Origin: Istiophorus platypterus
Taxonomy: Eukaryota > Chordata > Actinopteri > Istiophoriformes > Istiophoridae
Direction: 5' to 3'
Length of the DNA: 64,000 nucleotides
Assembly (NCBI GenBank): GCA_016859345.1
Contig: CM029129.1
Span: 20,415,695 to 20,479,694, forward strand
Made by a program: the position numbers and the translations under genes. Below are positions 11,213 to 23,105 of the stretch, one piece after another; position 1 is the stretch's first letter, and the number at the start of each line of letters is the position of its first letter. Below the pieces are notes generated by a model, which ran no database searches, was not told where the DNA came from, and was given only the letters and a program-made list of their open reading frames with translations.

Positions 11213-11343
11213 ATGCGGATAGATGAACTCCAAAGACGCCGACTCGCCGGTAGTCGGACGCCTGGGAGAAATCGACCCTTACGCCGAACGATCCCGGGGA
11301 GTCGCCACGTGGAGAACACACGGAAAGGTGGAGAACTCCGCAG
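11213..11343 (+). CDS. Possible first exon, arginine-rich peptide, unidentified
   Basis: From the ATG at 11213, 43 codons remain open up to the donor CAG|GTGAAAG at 11343/11344, giving a phase 2 intron. If unspliced, a stop follows at once, so the end of the open stretch coincides with the donor. The peptide begins MRIDELQRRRLAGSRTPGR and is strongly basic; no domain is recognisable and no continuing exon is seen. High arginine content is partly forced by the CpG-rich base composition. It could be coding exon 1 of the same transcription unit as the upstream candidates, a non-coding exon, or chance. Confidence 0.25.
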
Positions 11344-11345
11344 GT

Positions 11346-14223
11346 GAAAGGCTGGAATGGATTAATAGTCTAGCGACAGTTTAACTAGCAAGGAACTGAA
11401 GTGGGGGAGATTGAAGTAGCCTGTGTAAAATTACACACTATCACTGCACGTTTTTCACCATAAGTATATACATATTCACCAGTAGTCAGTGAGGAATTTG
11501 GATTATAATTATCATCAGGACTTTGCCTCCTTCCTACTGCCGTTCTATTTACTTTCTGCCCCTTAATGCTGCCATGTTAATACAAAGGGTTATGAATTGT
11601 ATGGTATTTGTATGGTATGCTCATATGCTAGAATTGAAATGGAAATGACCTCCAGGTGCCCCTCTGCTGATGCTGTTTTCAGGGGGTGGGAGAAACTGAG
11701 AGACCGGTGTATTCCTTTTCTCACTCACTCTCCACCTTTACAGCTAATTTCAAGTGCTCCGCTCTACTGCTTATAACCAAAATAAAAAAAACGAAAGAAA
11801 AAAACTGGGACATTTGAGTAAACTTTTTAATTGAGCTTAAAATTTCATTCTTGACCCCACAAGATCTAATTACTCGGTTTTCCGAGGGTTTTTCTTTTGC
11901 ACATTCGCATTAATCACCAGCCAAGCTGGAGAATGCTGAAGCTTGTTTGCTCATCCAAATGCTATGAAATGCACCTTATAAAAACTATCAATAACTGTTG
12001 AATTTTTCAAAGTTGTGTAATAGAATTATTATCATTACCATTAATAGATCAGATCCTTCGAGATGCATTGAAATAAAAGAATACACTTTCCGATTACTAA
12101 TCCTGCTTGCATGTGCTAATTTCCCTTTTTATGGCAAATATGTAAACAAAAAAAAGGCATTTAAATATTTACATATCAAAATTCCTCTCTTTCCTCTTCC
12201 TGTAAATATTGAAAGTATTTCTGATGCACTGGGGGGGGGTGTGTAAATATATCCAATGTAATGCGGTTTAGGGGCGACCAGCTGACCTTTCCAATCAGAG
12301 GAAACCGGAGCAGACTGTTAGCTGGTGCCTATACAGTCGCTGCTACAAGAGCCAGGTTATTCCACTTAATATAGAATGCTGGGTTATGTGTTTACCCTGC
12401 ACTGAAGAAAAGTCAGGAGGGAAATATTATCTGATGACTTTGACTAAGATTAAAGACCTGAACGTACGTCTCTGTCTCAAAGGAGACTGTTGGGTCTTTT
12501 GGTTTTGTTTTGTTTTTTCGTCTTCATTCAGGGAACCCGCGTTTGCATTTTTTTGATATTGTGCTCGTTAAATAAAAAAAAAAAGATAAAACCTGGTTAC
12601 AAACTACAAACTGTAGCCTTCCTTTGCGACGCTACAATAATAAAGGAAGAAGTATGACCTTGAGAAAGTCACCATTACAATACCGTGTATTATCGCAGTT
12701 GCTCTCGCACTCATAAATCACATTTCATCCGATTAAAACTGACTTTCCCTGTCAGCTTTTTATCCGTCACAACGCGGCGTTGCATTGATTCAAAAAGAGC
12801 ATTTGGATTTGATAAATAAAATGCTACAGATGCATGTTTGATCAAAGGGGTCAGATGGGAACTCCAAAGTGATGAGATTCCCTGATAGGCCCGGCGTAGT
12901 TCAATAGCAAGGGAAGCGCAGCCACCCTTCAAACGTGCTCTGCCTGACTGGATGTGTTGAAACCGCCGCGCTGCAGTTTCGTGGTCCTGACAGACTGCTT
13001 TTCTTTTCCACAGTGCAAATTGATTTTTCCTAAGTTTCTATCTGGTCTTCGTCCCTGCTCCGCTTGAACTGCATACCCAACCAGACAGTAATCACTCTTT
13101 CTCCGAGTTTCAGAAGCTGGCGTGTCGGTGTCTGCAGCTATTGCTGAGCCAACACCGTTTGGAGTGCAGTGGGATGTGCTACAGTGAGAATGAAGTTAAG
13201 AAAAAACGGTAACGGTAGACATATTAATTTTGTCTTCGGGGCACCTCCACTAACAGCTTATAAACTTTGCAAACAGCCCGAAGTTAGTACATTTGTTTAG
13301 TGAATTGTTTTTTGAAATCGGCTGTATGATTAATTACCACACATACACACAAAAATACCTTCAGCTTCAGTTAATTTGCAGCACACGTCAGTCACAGAGT
13401 CGCTGCACATTTTGCAGGTTACAATATAAACATCGGACACACAGCGTAATGAGCACGGAGAATAACACGGACAGGACTTAAACCGAGGCCACGAGTGGGA
13501 GGGCTTAATTTTAAAGACTGCAAAATGGCAAAGCAGGCAGCACAAGTTATAGAAAGGTCCATCCTGTGTCCCTGGGAGCTTTCGGCCGCGCCTCACTGTC
13601 TTCGCTCGGTGATCGGAGCTGGCCCAGGCGGGAGGCAGATGCTGTTTTTGAGCGGTGGAGGAACCGATGGATGCTGACAGCCTCACGCGAAACAGCTGAA
13701 GGTGTCTCGGCTTTGGGGTTGTAAGAGTTTGGCAGAGTACCCGAGGCAAAGCAGATGCCCTTTCAGCTGATTTGTTAAAACCCGCCTCGGATAATTTTTT
13801 TTACCAACATTGTAGTGTGTGTGTTTTTTTTTTTGTTTTTGTTTTTGTTTTTTTGTAAGATTGCAAAAATTTCCAGATACCTGCGACGACATCACGATAC
13901 GAAAGCAGCACAGATGAGCCACGTCATCAGCACTGCGGGTGCCTTTTAAAAGTCTTGGTCGAGGACAATGTTTAATAGAAATTAAACTACACATTGGTAC
14001 ATTTATGTGTCAATAGTTGTAACATGGACTAATTTTGAGGTAGTTGAGGATTCAAGGCTTATCCCGCGTAAACGGGACATTGCTTCTTCCAACGCAAAAG
14101 GCTGTTGTGTTACTTTGAGCAACATAAATGCAATTCTAGTCACGGGAATTGTTTTGCTTCAGACCACGGATAGCTGAGCACCTCAGCTGGTAAATCAGCT
14201 AGAAACCACTACAGGTACGAGAA

Positions 14224-14225
<2 letters not shown>
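11346..14225. other. Non-coding interval
   Basis: No exon or mobile element supported. G run at about 12231-12239 and a T-rich tract at about 13824-13855. A minus-strand open frame of about 139 codons ends near 13330; it is cysteine- and histidine-rich but shows no domain pattern and is considered chance. Confidence 0.5.
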
Positions 14226-14274
<49 letters not shown>

Positions 14275-14292
14275 TGTATGTGTGTATGTGTA

Positions 14293-14325
<33 letters not shown>

Positions 14326-14418
14326 GTGTGTGTGTGTATGCGTATGCGTATGTGTGTGTGTGTATGCGTATGTGTATGTGTGTGTGTGTGTGTGTGTATG
14401 CGTATGTGTGTGTGTGTA

Positions 14419-14461
<43 letters not shown>
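14226..14461. repeat. Compound (GT)n microsatellite
   Basis: About 236 bases of GT repeats in which pure GT blocks at both ends flank a middle zone made of TATGTG and TATGCG units. Three plus-strand frames and one minus-strand frame cross it and encode Cys-Val/Tyr or Thr-His runs; none is a gene. Confidence 0.97.
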
Positions 14462-14464
<3 letters not shown>

Positions 14465-15399
14465 TGAATTTATTTGGTTGATCTGACCCTTTAAGTATGG
14501 AGATTGGATGCTAAAAACTTTCAGAGAATAAATAAGTGAACAGGCCATACAGAAACACTTTTGTCTCACTGTGTCTCTCTATCGGAGAGTCTTGTTTTGT
14601 GTGTTGTTTTTTTCCCAGCCAAGCTGTGCTAGCTCGCTGGCAGCGTCCGTGGATAAAAGACACCGGGACTGAGCTGGGCCTTTTGTTTTGTGTAATGTTT
14701 TGTATAATATTCAACCACACAAGGCGGCGGGGCAGAGCTGATCTACTCCCGGCTGTAATGAGAGATTATATTTCATTACAACACTTGTTTTAACCTCTCC
14801 TTTCAAGAGGAGCTCCCTTGAAGTGATGAAGCAAAAATACAGAGCGAAGTAGGAGTTTAACATTTAAAAATTACCATCTTATTCCCAGCTGTCTGGCGCA
14901 CGTTATCTAATCTTTGGTCTGCCTTAACAAAGTCGAGGATTAGGGAGGAAAAAAATGCGGGAAAGCTAAGCAGGAATACGTCATGACTTCGGGAGTGAAA
15001 TTTATCGATTTGGAAAAAGAGGTCGCAAGAGCTGTTGAAAAGTCATTCACCATCAAATTCCCATTCCTTTTAAGCAACTTCATTATTGCCTCTGCTTTTT
15101 CTGTGGACTGACTCGGCTTTAGCATCCCAACACACTGGATGGCAGGCCTGCAGCCGCCGAGTGCTCGGCTATTTGCAGCCAGCAGATAAACCGAGAGCCA
15201 TAAATCAAACGCCAGTTTGTATGAATGGATGTGAAAAAGCCTTTAGAGTGAATGACAATGCTTTCATGGTTAAAGAAAGTGAAAGAAAGAGAAGAACGCT
15301 AAATTAGACTGGATTTCCACACCCAGTTTTCTTTATGAATCATTTTTCCATAGTACTTTTTCATATTTTTTTCCCCTCATATGTTTCCCCATATTTTTG
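14462..15399. other. Non-coding spacer
   Basis: No exon, RNA gene or element recognised. Confidence 0.5.
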
Positions 15400-15720
15400 C
15401 CTCAGGGTTATACTTTCATGAATTAGCATTTGCTAGATTAGTGGTAAAGGCATTAAGTGAGCTGGAACGCAAGGGCATTAATTAAACATTAAAGGCTTGA
15501 CTTGTATATAATAAGAATTTCGTTGTTTTGAGGAGCCAATCCTCTGCCTGTCATGCCAGTATCATGGATAGCTGCAGACATTCTGGCTGCCACTGCGACT
15601 GTTCTCGTAATTAACGTAATTGGTCAAGTCATTATCGTCACCTCATGCGCCCTTTGCATTATGTAATGATGGGTGTTTGAGCGGTGCCACAATATTGTTT
15701 TTATTTACTTAGCTGACAAA
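15400..15720. promoter_or_regulatory. Candidate conserved non-coding element
   Basis: A repeat-free, low-CpG stretch with several homeodomain/POU-type words: ATTAATTAAA at 15477-15486, TAATTA at 15608-15613 and TTTGCAT at 15653-15659. This composition is typical of developmental enhancers, but AT-rich DNA yields such words by chance, so this is only a pointer for comparison with other fish genomes. Confidence 0.2.
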
Positions 15721-15865
15721 GCATTGTTCAGGAATTAGCAAGTCAAACCAATCGCCAGTTCCACTGATGTTAAGACAAAGTGATAGATAAGAAAACCAGT
15801 GGCTTCACTCATAATATATAGATACTAGTTCCGTGTATGTTTGGGACCATGGACACTATGCTTAA

Positions 15866-16339
15866 GGTCAGTTTGTGCTTCCACGCCAAACCTACAGCGT
15901 AGCCACCACAAGTGGCCAGTGCCATTTATACGACTATATCTGTCTTTTTCTGCAACTGCACAGCCAAACCGCTAGTTAGCGGTGGCTTTATGTGCCACTG
16001 TCTTGAATTTCATCTCCACTTTTTTCCACTGGTTTGTTGCCGGACTTCGAAACAACTCCGACCGATACTTAGTGGATCTTGACGGAGTCGGAGCAGAGAG
16101 ATGTTGAACGGCAGTTTCATTTTCCTGAATTTACCCGCAAGGCGGAAACGAAAGAGGGCGTCGGAGGAGATGTTCCGTATGAGGGCGGCAAAGAAGAAGA
16201 AGCGATGAAATGCGATGCTGTCGAGCCGACCACTCACCGCTCTTGCGGTTTGCTTCGCCGTAACACCTACTTGCATTTTTTTTTTTGGAGGTGCACGCCA
16301 GGCTACCGCGTAGGTTGGAAACAGAAGCGTAAATTGGCC
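15866..16339. mobile_element. Non-autonomous PIF/Harbinger-type element with long inverted ends
   Basis: The two ends are inverted copies of one another over about 45 bases. The left end begins GGTCAGTTTGTGCTTCC and continues with AAACCTAC and CGTAGCC. The right end, read on the other strand, begins GGCCAATTTACGCTTCT and continues with CCAACCTAC and GGTAGCC. The flanking triplets are TAA on the left (15863-15865) and TTA on the right (16340-16342), an imperfect form of the TWA target duplication made by PIF/Harbinger transposases. At 474 bases it has no transposase of its own. The interior is more CpG-rich than the surroundings and has a poly-T tract near 16277. Open frames on both strands of the interior have no recognisable domain. 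Family assignment is from end sequence and target-site type and is fairly confident; the subfamily is not known. Confidence 0.7.
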
Positions 16340-16342
16340 TTA

Positions 16343-19033
16343 GTTACTCTTTAATTTTTTAGATCCCTTTTGGTTGTGAACCGTCATGTAGGAGATGGAA
16401 TCGTTTTAGTTGACACTAGGATTTCTGGCTGGCTGCTAGATTGCATGTCATTTTTTGATCTAGTGAGATCGGTGCAGCGGGCTAGGATTTAATGTTTGTC
16501 TCTGTCAGCTGTTCTCCGTTGGGTTAGAAAAGACTCGGTTGGTTTGGCGCCCCCCGCTGCCCATTCCCTGTGTTCGTCGTTTTACCCGGCTCTTTTTTCT
16601 TTTGATTAATTGTATTCGAATATTGAGCTGAAGCTCGTGTTTCTGTTAAATACTGTACCTGCCACACAGTAATTGGCAGCGCTTGCATCGGCTGTATGTT
16701 AATTCCCTTCTCCTTTAGACAGCTGTAGGGTCGTAACAGTCTTTAAGCACTAAAAACCGTTACAAACAAAGGAAAGACGGCCGTCTTATCGGCTTGTGAC
16801 GGATCACATGATCAAGACAGTCGTTCTGTATGATTACAGAGTTGTTCATGTGATGATTAAAATACTGCGCGTTTGCAATATAACGGGATATCCATAAATT
16901 ATATTGAACAACAGTCTCTGGCAGACAAGCGGCATCTACATTTGTTTGGTTTCCATGGACTTCTGTGAAAGTAAGCTCCGAGATTCCCAGTCATAATTAC
17001 AAACTTGGAAGTGGATGCTATTTACACGCCAGAGACGGGAAATTACAAAGAACGAAATGAACGACATGAATGTAGCATAACCCTCTTTGATTTATTTGCT
17101 CATACAGTGCATCTAGCTATAACTAGTCCAACTGCATGGGTAAAACAGGTACACATGCTTGTAAGTAACGTCTGTTATGAGCATGTCTACGCCTTGACAA
17201 ACACTCCCATATGTACTGTACATATTCCGCCACATTCATACATACAGTATATTGTATATCAATCATAATCCTTTGAATTATCCAACTTTAATGTAATTCC
17301 TGGGATACAGGGATGAGGAAGTGGCCATGTCGGGCGCACACACTACATCTTCGAGCAATTAAAGCTCACAAACATTATGCTCCCATGAGAAATGTAGGCT
17401 CCCTTTACATACATCACGCGCTCACAAACATAAGCATACATTATGAGTGATAAATACGAACGGCAGACAGCACCTTTACTCATGGTGATTTACAGCAACC
17501 TTGCCACCGCGGTCATAATCTGCGTGATGGATTGCTGATGGTCAGATCCGATTGTCTCTCCCCGCCGTTCGGTGGGGCTTTCGGATATGAGAACGCACTC
17601 TCGGTTTCTCTGCGGGGGGCCGCTCTCATGCCGACCCCGTCCCTCCCTCAGCCGCTCCCCCCGGGGGCAGGAAGCAACGAATGTTTTTCAGGCTTCGCCT
17701 TTGTTTACCTGGTTTCTTTGTTCTGGGCCTGTCACATTATCTCTCTAAGTGACGATGCTGCCCGCCTGCGGGCTCATAATGAGGTAGTAGTGGTAGCACG
17801 CAGCCTTGTTTCTCCCAAATCGAGGGTATCAGCGTATGTGAGGGCATGCCATTGCTCAACCCTGGACTTATTTGGCAGTTGACAGATTTGTTTTTTTGTT
17901 TGTTGGTTTGTTTGTTTCTTTTGTTAATCCAGCCTATACGATAACTGGATGTCTGGATTATATCAAAAGGGAGTGTATCTGTGTTTTTTCTGTCTACAGA
18001 TGAACCATGCTCATAACCAGCACCGCTGGATCTGTAATCCAGTTATTTCTTATTATTGACTGCCAAGTTCTTTTTTACAATATCAATTGAATATTAAGCA
18101 TTAGAAAGTTAAAAAAAAAAAAAAAAATCCATCTGACAAATCAAACACTGTCCTGACATTAAAAAGATGAACTATCATAGGGCTCGCCACCTGGTGCAAG
18201 ATGAAATCGAAAGCGTACCCTTGTAGAAATATTGACTTCCATCCTGCGGTGCTTTCACAGTGCTCCCATCTCAAAGCAAAAGTTCACTTACAGACCCCTG
18301 TGATGTTCGCCTGTTCAATCAAAATTTTGTAAATATCAACATATTTCTCACAGCAGACAGGCCGAGTTGAAATCTCTAATAAAATCAAGACATAAAAACC
18401 CCGAAGGAAACGTTCCTGACTAACGCTGCATCTGCCAGGTGTAATTAAGTGCAAAACAGCTATAAATGAATGAATTTACCGCGTTCCTCCTCATCAGACG
18501 TTTGCCTTCCAACCCACAGGTCTCGCTGTTCGATTTTCACCTTTATGCAGTTGAGTTTGTGGCCCATACATTTTTATTGCGCTCATGCCCCTTTAACAGA
18601 TGTTTATACACGTTACTCTGTGCAAAAAAAAAAGCTGCTCTAGAGCCAGAGACCATCTCAAATTTCTTATCTAATTAGCTTGTGTGAGGGAGACATTCAC
18701 ACTCGTTGCTGTTCATATGGTTCCTACAATAAGAGATGCTTATAAACTATTTCTCTTTGTTATCGGGTGTTTCATTGTCGAATCAGCTGCACAAATTACA
18801 GTAGCACTGAAAGTCTTTTCTGTCAGAAAATAGGTGCTAAACATAAGAAAACTAGTTCTGATTTTCTTAGGTGTCCTTTATATATATCCTCCATTCGATC
18901 TTCTCTTCCTTTATTTGTTGACTCCTTTCGGGAACGTGACTAAATACAGAAGTACTGCATGTACCAGAACGCTGTTCTGAGTTAGGGTAACACAGCTGCT
19001 CTGTTTTCCTTCCACGGCAGAAATCTGGGTTTT
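16343..19033. other. Non-coding interval
   Basis: No supported gene. A moderately GC-rich patch at about 17540-17680 carries a plus-strand open frame of 116 codons (17532-17882) without any recognisable domain; its start is proline-rich because of C runs. A poly-A tract is at 18111-18127. Otherwise AT-rich and featureless. Confidence 0.5.
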
Positions 19034-19039
19034 CACACA

Positions 19040-19076
<37 letters not shown>
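19034..19076. repeat. (CA)n microsatellite
   Basis: About 20 CA units with one early interruption (CAG). Confidence 0.95.
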
Positions 19077-19079
<3 letters not shown>

Positions 19080-20959
19080 CTTCGGAGCGTCGGACTACAA
19101 TCACGGTATGTGCAAACAACAGGGAACGCTTTACTCCGTGTGCATTGGCTGATGAAAGGTGCCCTTTTTAATTTTACTGAATAAAGACCCATTAAAATGG
19201 TGCATCCAAACATTCATTCATCATCATGTGATACCATATCCGGCATGTTTCATTATAGATTTGCACATTTTCTCCTTAACGCATAGGCTTTCACATTATT
19301 ACCTATACTCCTACTATTACTTCCACCTCCATCCCTAGTAAAATAATAAGGTAATAGCTTGCATCAATGACTCAGCAAAATGCATCAGCTAAAAACTGAA
19401 GAAATCCTATTATTTATGGATTACCTGTGAAAGCAAATTAGGGATTGAGGCCTGATCCTTAAAGGAAAACCATGGTCTTAAGTTTCAATTTTTATACCTT
19501 TTGGCTGTTGGTTCCGTCAATTATGGCAGAATTGTACCAAAATAATTGCAGAGGTCTCAGAACAAGGAAACACCAGGGCAACAAACCTTGACAGTCTGAA
19601 AATAATACAGGATTTCGACTAGCCACCAGTCTGTCAAACTTATTCAGAGAAGAAATCTGAGTAAAATTAATTGATCAGCCAAACAGTGATATGTGAAGAC
19701 TCTAGGTTCCTTGTTAACACTTGACTTAATGCACTTGCCTATAAACAGAGTTGTTGCTTGCAACCTTTATGATCATCTGGCTGCTTGCATTTTCTGTCTC
19801 ATTTGACCAATTTTCTTTTCTCAATTTTTATTTTTATTTTTTTTCACCCCATGTCACCATATTGCTCAGATCACAGTAACAAATTTGGTTACCGATGAAA
19901 CCAATATAAAACAAAAATGAAACCGAAGTTGTAATAATCTTCAGTGATTCCTTTGAGGCTTTGGTGCTTCTGTACAATATGGACCCCCAGGGACATCAAA
20001 AATGCCTTGAGCTGCTACATTGCCAGAAATGCAACACAAGAATCCTGCAATGATAAAGCAGACTCCCCCAGTAATGATGACAACTACTGCCTAGAGAGGC
20101 ATTTACAGAATATTCATAAATTCTGTTCTAGCCTATGCCTGCAAGTGCCTGTCATAAATTGGGCCAAAATGGGATCTGATATAATGAAAATAAACTGGAT
20201 TATAACTTTTTAAAAAGTCCAAAGACCTGCTCCTAAAATCCTCAGTCTTCATTACATCCCATGATGCAAGATTATTGGACAGAAAGAACAATTCACTGCC
20301 ATCAAACCATGTGGTTTACAGCCTCAGGTACATTAACATTCTTTGAAAATTTCATGCCACTTATTGCTGCTCACAGTTGTTGTTGCATGTTCACCATTTT
20401 CAGACCCCATTGCTCCACTTTCTTCCCTAACGTTGCTGCAAAGCTCATCACCATTGTATCTCACAGTCCTTCTATAACAGCTCTGCCCCATTAACTCCAC
20501 TTTCGGATCCATTTTGTCCATTTCCCCTTGTCGGGTGTGAAACCTTGTTGACAGCATGGCGATAGACCATTCAGTTTACTATAATTAATGTTATGTTCTG
20601 CCATTAAAAATGAGCTCTAATAATATCTCAGCTAATTGGTGTTGCACCGAGGTCCACCGACAAAAACAGAGGGAAAAACAAGGCTGTCCTCCCACAAAAA
20701 AGAACAACAACAACAACCAATACATTTTTTATGGGCAGCTTTTTACACCTCATAGTTAAGTTTCATTGTTTGGTGACCCTAATTATGACAGGAGCAAAGG
20801 TGAAGGTCAAGTGACCTAGAATATGGATTGAGTCCGTGTTGGAGGGAGTTTGAGGTGGATCGATAGGTTGACAAAACACAAGACTTTTGCTCAGGTTACT
20901 ACTGTTTGTTTCCCATGTGAACATAGTGGTTGACACGGTTTCTTTTTTCCAGGACCTTT
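19077..20959. other. Non-coding interval
   Basis: No exon or element supported. Short overlapping open frames at about 20261-20557 on both strands have no domain. Confidence 0.5.
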
Positions 20960-21115
20960 CAAGGACCTTAACCATGTGTTTATTATTATAACCATGGCGA
21001 CCAAGGTTCTCTAACCTTAAGGAAGTACTTATTTTTACCGTAATTACTAGTCTTTCCCTAAACCTTCCCAAGCTGTGACTGTTCCACAACATTAACCGTG
21101 TGTTTATTATTTGTA
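20960..21115. repeat. Unclassified repeat with internal direct repeats
   Basis: AACC(A/G)TGTGTTTATTATT occurs at 20970-20987 and again at 21094-21111, 124 bases apart, each preceded by a CTTA/CATTA word. Between them are ACCATGG and CCTAACC/CTAAACC-like words. This looks like two units of an old interspersed or tandem repeat. The family is not recognised. Confidence 0.4.
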
Positions 21116-21170
21116 CTGGTCCGGTTTGTCTGCTTCTAAGACTTGTATCTAAGGGTAGGGACATCTGAGT

Positions 21171-22867
21171 GTTATGATCATTTCATGTTATGACCAGATT
21201 TAAAGCATTTATGATGCAGTCACACCATATTTTACTCACCACTGATATCAGTGAAGAAGTGAGTGAGGCAAACTGATTGAGCTTTGACCTCTGACGTAGT
21301 GAGACTAACCAATGTCAAGCGGATTTTGTGAAGATCAAACAGAGCTCATCCTGAAGCCCTGAGGAGCGGACGAGACCGCTCTTTTCATCTCACGATGCCC
21401 TTTGTTGCAAGGGTACCTACGAGGTAGCATAGTCTCAGCATCTGATAAGCCTTCGAACTGGACTTCCTTGTTCACATTTAACCTTCACTACAGTGGCCTG
21501 TAGTAAGACACCCATAACAATGTGACCCCTTGATGTGTTTTGCTGGAGGGTTATCGTTGGTATAAACATGACCTATTATTAATGCATTTAAGACACTGTA
21601 GTTATATTTCACTATTTTTATTTTCTTTTTGCCCGTTTGAAGTGTTTCTTTTTGTCTGGTATATTTCAGAACTGAATTAACAATGGGCTTACGCATTAAA
21701 GACACTGCTTTGCTACATTCGTTATAGCAGCGTGAGCACAAAGCATATTTTGGCTGCTCGGATAAATCAAATTAATGGCAGTGTCTAAACCGTGGCTTGA
21801 CAGAAAACACAGCGTTTAATGGCACAACATTCCCCTGTTGCATGCCCGCTCATTTGTTCTCAGATTTGTGCATACACAACAGACACATAGCTGTGCCAGT
21901 TTAATGTTTACGTCCTGTCAACTCCGAGTTAGCCTTTACTGTTGTTAAAACACCCAATGCAGTATTTGCTTAGCCAGCATATTGCTCACTAAATCTCAAT
22001 TTCACCAAAAAAAAAATCTAGTCACATTACAGTAAAACAGTCCTGTGCATTTTTCCTCCACTATTCAGATATGGCACCCGGCACCAACGGGACCAAGTTC
22101 TATGTCATTTCTGAACCTTCTGGTACTCTATATTTAAATGGATAGCGGGTGGATGCACAGCCAAACCTCTGATGTTCATCTGTGGACAGTAACCAAGAAC
22201 ATTTAATCAAGTATTGTGCTGACACACAGTTTTAAGGTACTTGTACTTTAAAGGAGTATTTCCATTTCATCCATTGTATACATCTAAATACAAAGCAAAA
22301 CTAACTTAACCTAAACTTCGACCCCCATAACATGGCAGCACGGGGTTCAGCCCTATGAGCCAGCTCCAGGATGTAAGAATCTTCATTCCTCGGACACCTT
22401 TTGTTCGACCAGGGAGCGGCCTCCCCCAACAACTAAGGTAACCATGGTAACAAAGACGGGAACGATTAATGTGACATGAACTTAACGTGTGCAAACCTAC
22501 AGTATTCAAAGGTGTGCACGTCATGCAAAACACTGAAAGGTTAAAGATCAAAGCAATTCCAAATTAAACAAGTAGTCATGTCAGTTGTGTTTGGTTGTTG
22601 TGGTGCTGTTGACTGCAGATGAACCCTGTGCAGGTAGCAAACTAAGGAGGTGAAAGAATTGGGATAATGTCACCCTGTGTTGCTGCGGTCATCGCAGTAA
22701 AGAATCTGAATACTTCTTCCACCATTGCTGATGTTAGAGTTAGCAATACTTGTAACAATGCCCATCCATCCCCTGCAAGCAGCTAATTAGCAAATTGAAG
22801 TTGTCCTGCTGATTTGTTTTAAGCAAAATTACTAATGCTCTTTCCAGTTGGAGACGACTTTCCATTT
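21171..22867. other. Non-coding interval with an isolated RFX-type site
   Basis: No supported gene. GTAACCATGGTAAC at 22438-22451 fits the 14-base X-box consensus but lies in no promoter-like context, so it is more likely a chance or repeat-derived match than a functional site. Confidence 0.45.
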
Positions 22868-23105
22868 ATTATTTGTACCCACTTATTCATTGCATGAGGG
22901 GGGCCTGGAACGCATCCCAGCATGCACTAAGTGAAGGACACACTAGCTAGGAGCATGAACAAGTTGCTAGTCCTGCCTAACCCTTAAACACATTAACAAT
23001 CACATTTGCATCTTTAGCCAATTTAGGGTCTTCAGTTCATCGGTATGTCTCTGGACATGTATGTAAATGTCGAACAGATTCCGACAAAGACCTGAACACT
23101 GGGGG
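22868..23105 (+). mobile_element. L2/Maui-type LINE 3' tail, degenerate
   Basis: The order of words is the characteristic end of teleost L2-type LINEs: a CATT(T)ATTATTTGTACCC start, a G run followed by CCTGGAACGCATCCCAGC, then TCACATTTGCA, CAATTTAGGGTC, and finally ATGTCTCTGGACATGT. Copies of this segment are common in fish genomes. Here it is strongly decayed and truncated on the 5' side, so no reverse transcriptase sequence remains. Assignment is from memory of the consensus; the exact subfamily would need a repeat library. Confidence 0.65.

Noticed and set aside
14195..14569. Long Thr-His and Cys-Val open frames
   Set aside because: They are direct translations of the GT microsatellite, open in several frames at once.
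17780..17800. let-7-like word TGAGGTAGTAGTGG
   Set aside because: It matches only the first 12 bases of let-7i, and no complementary arm follows within hairpin distance, so there is no precursor.
17532..17882. 116-codon plus-strand frame in a GC-rich patch
   Set aside because: No recognisable domain, no promoter motif and no splice signals at its ends; the proline-rich start comes from C runs.
22438..22451. Second RFX-type X-box GTAACCATGGTAAC
   Set aside because: It fits the consensus but sits in AT-rich DNA with no island or start site and near repeat-like words, so a functional role is not supported.
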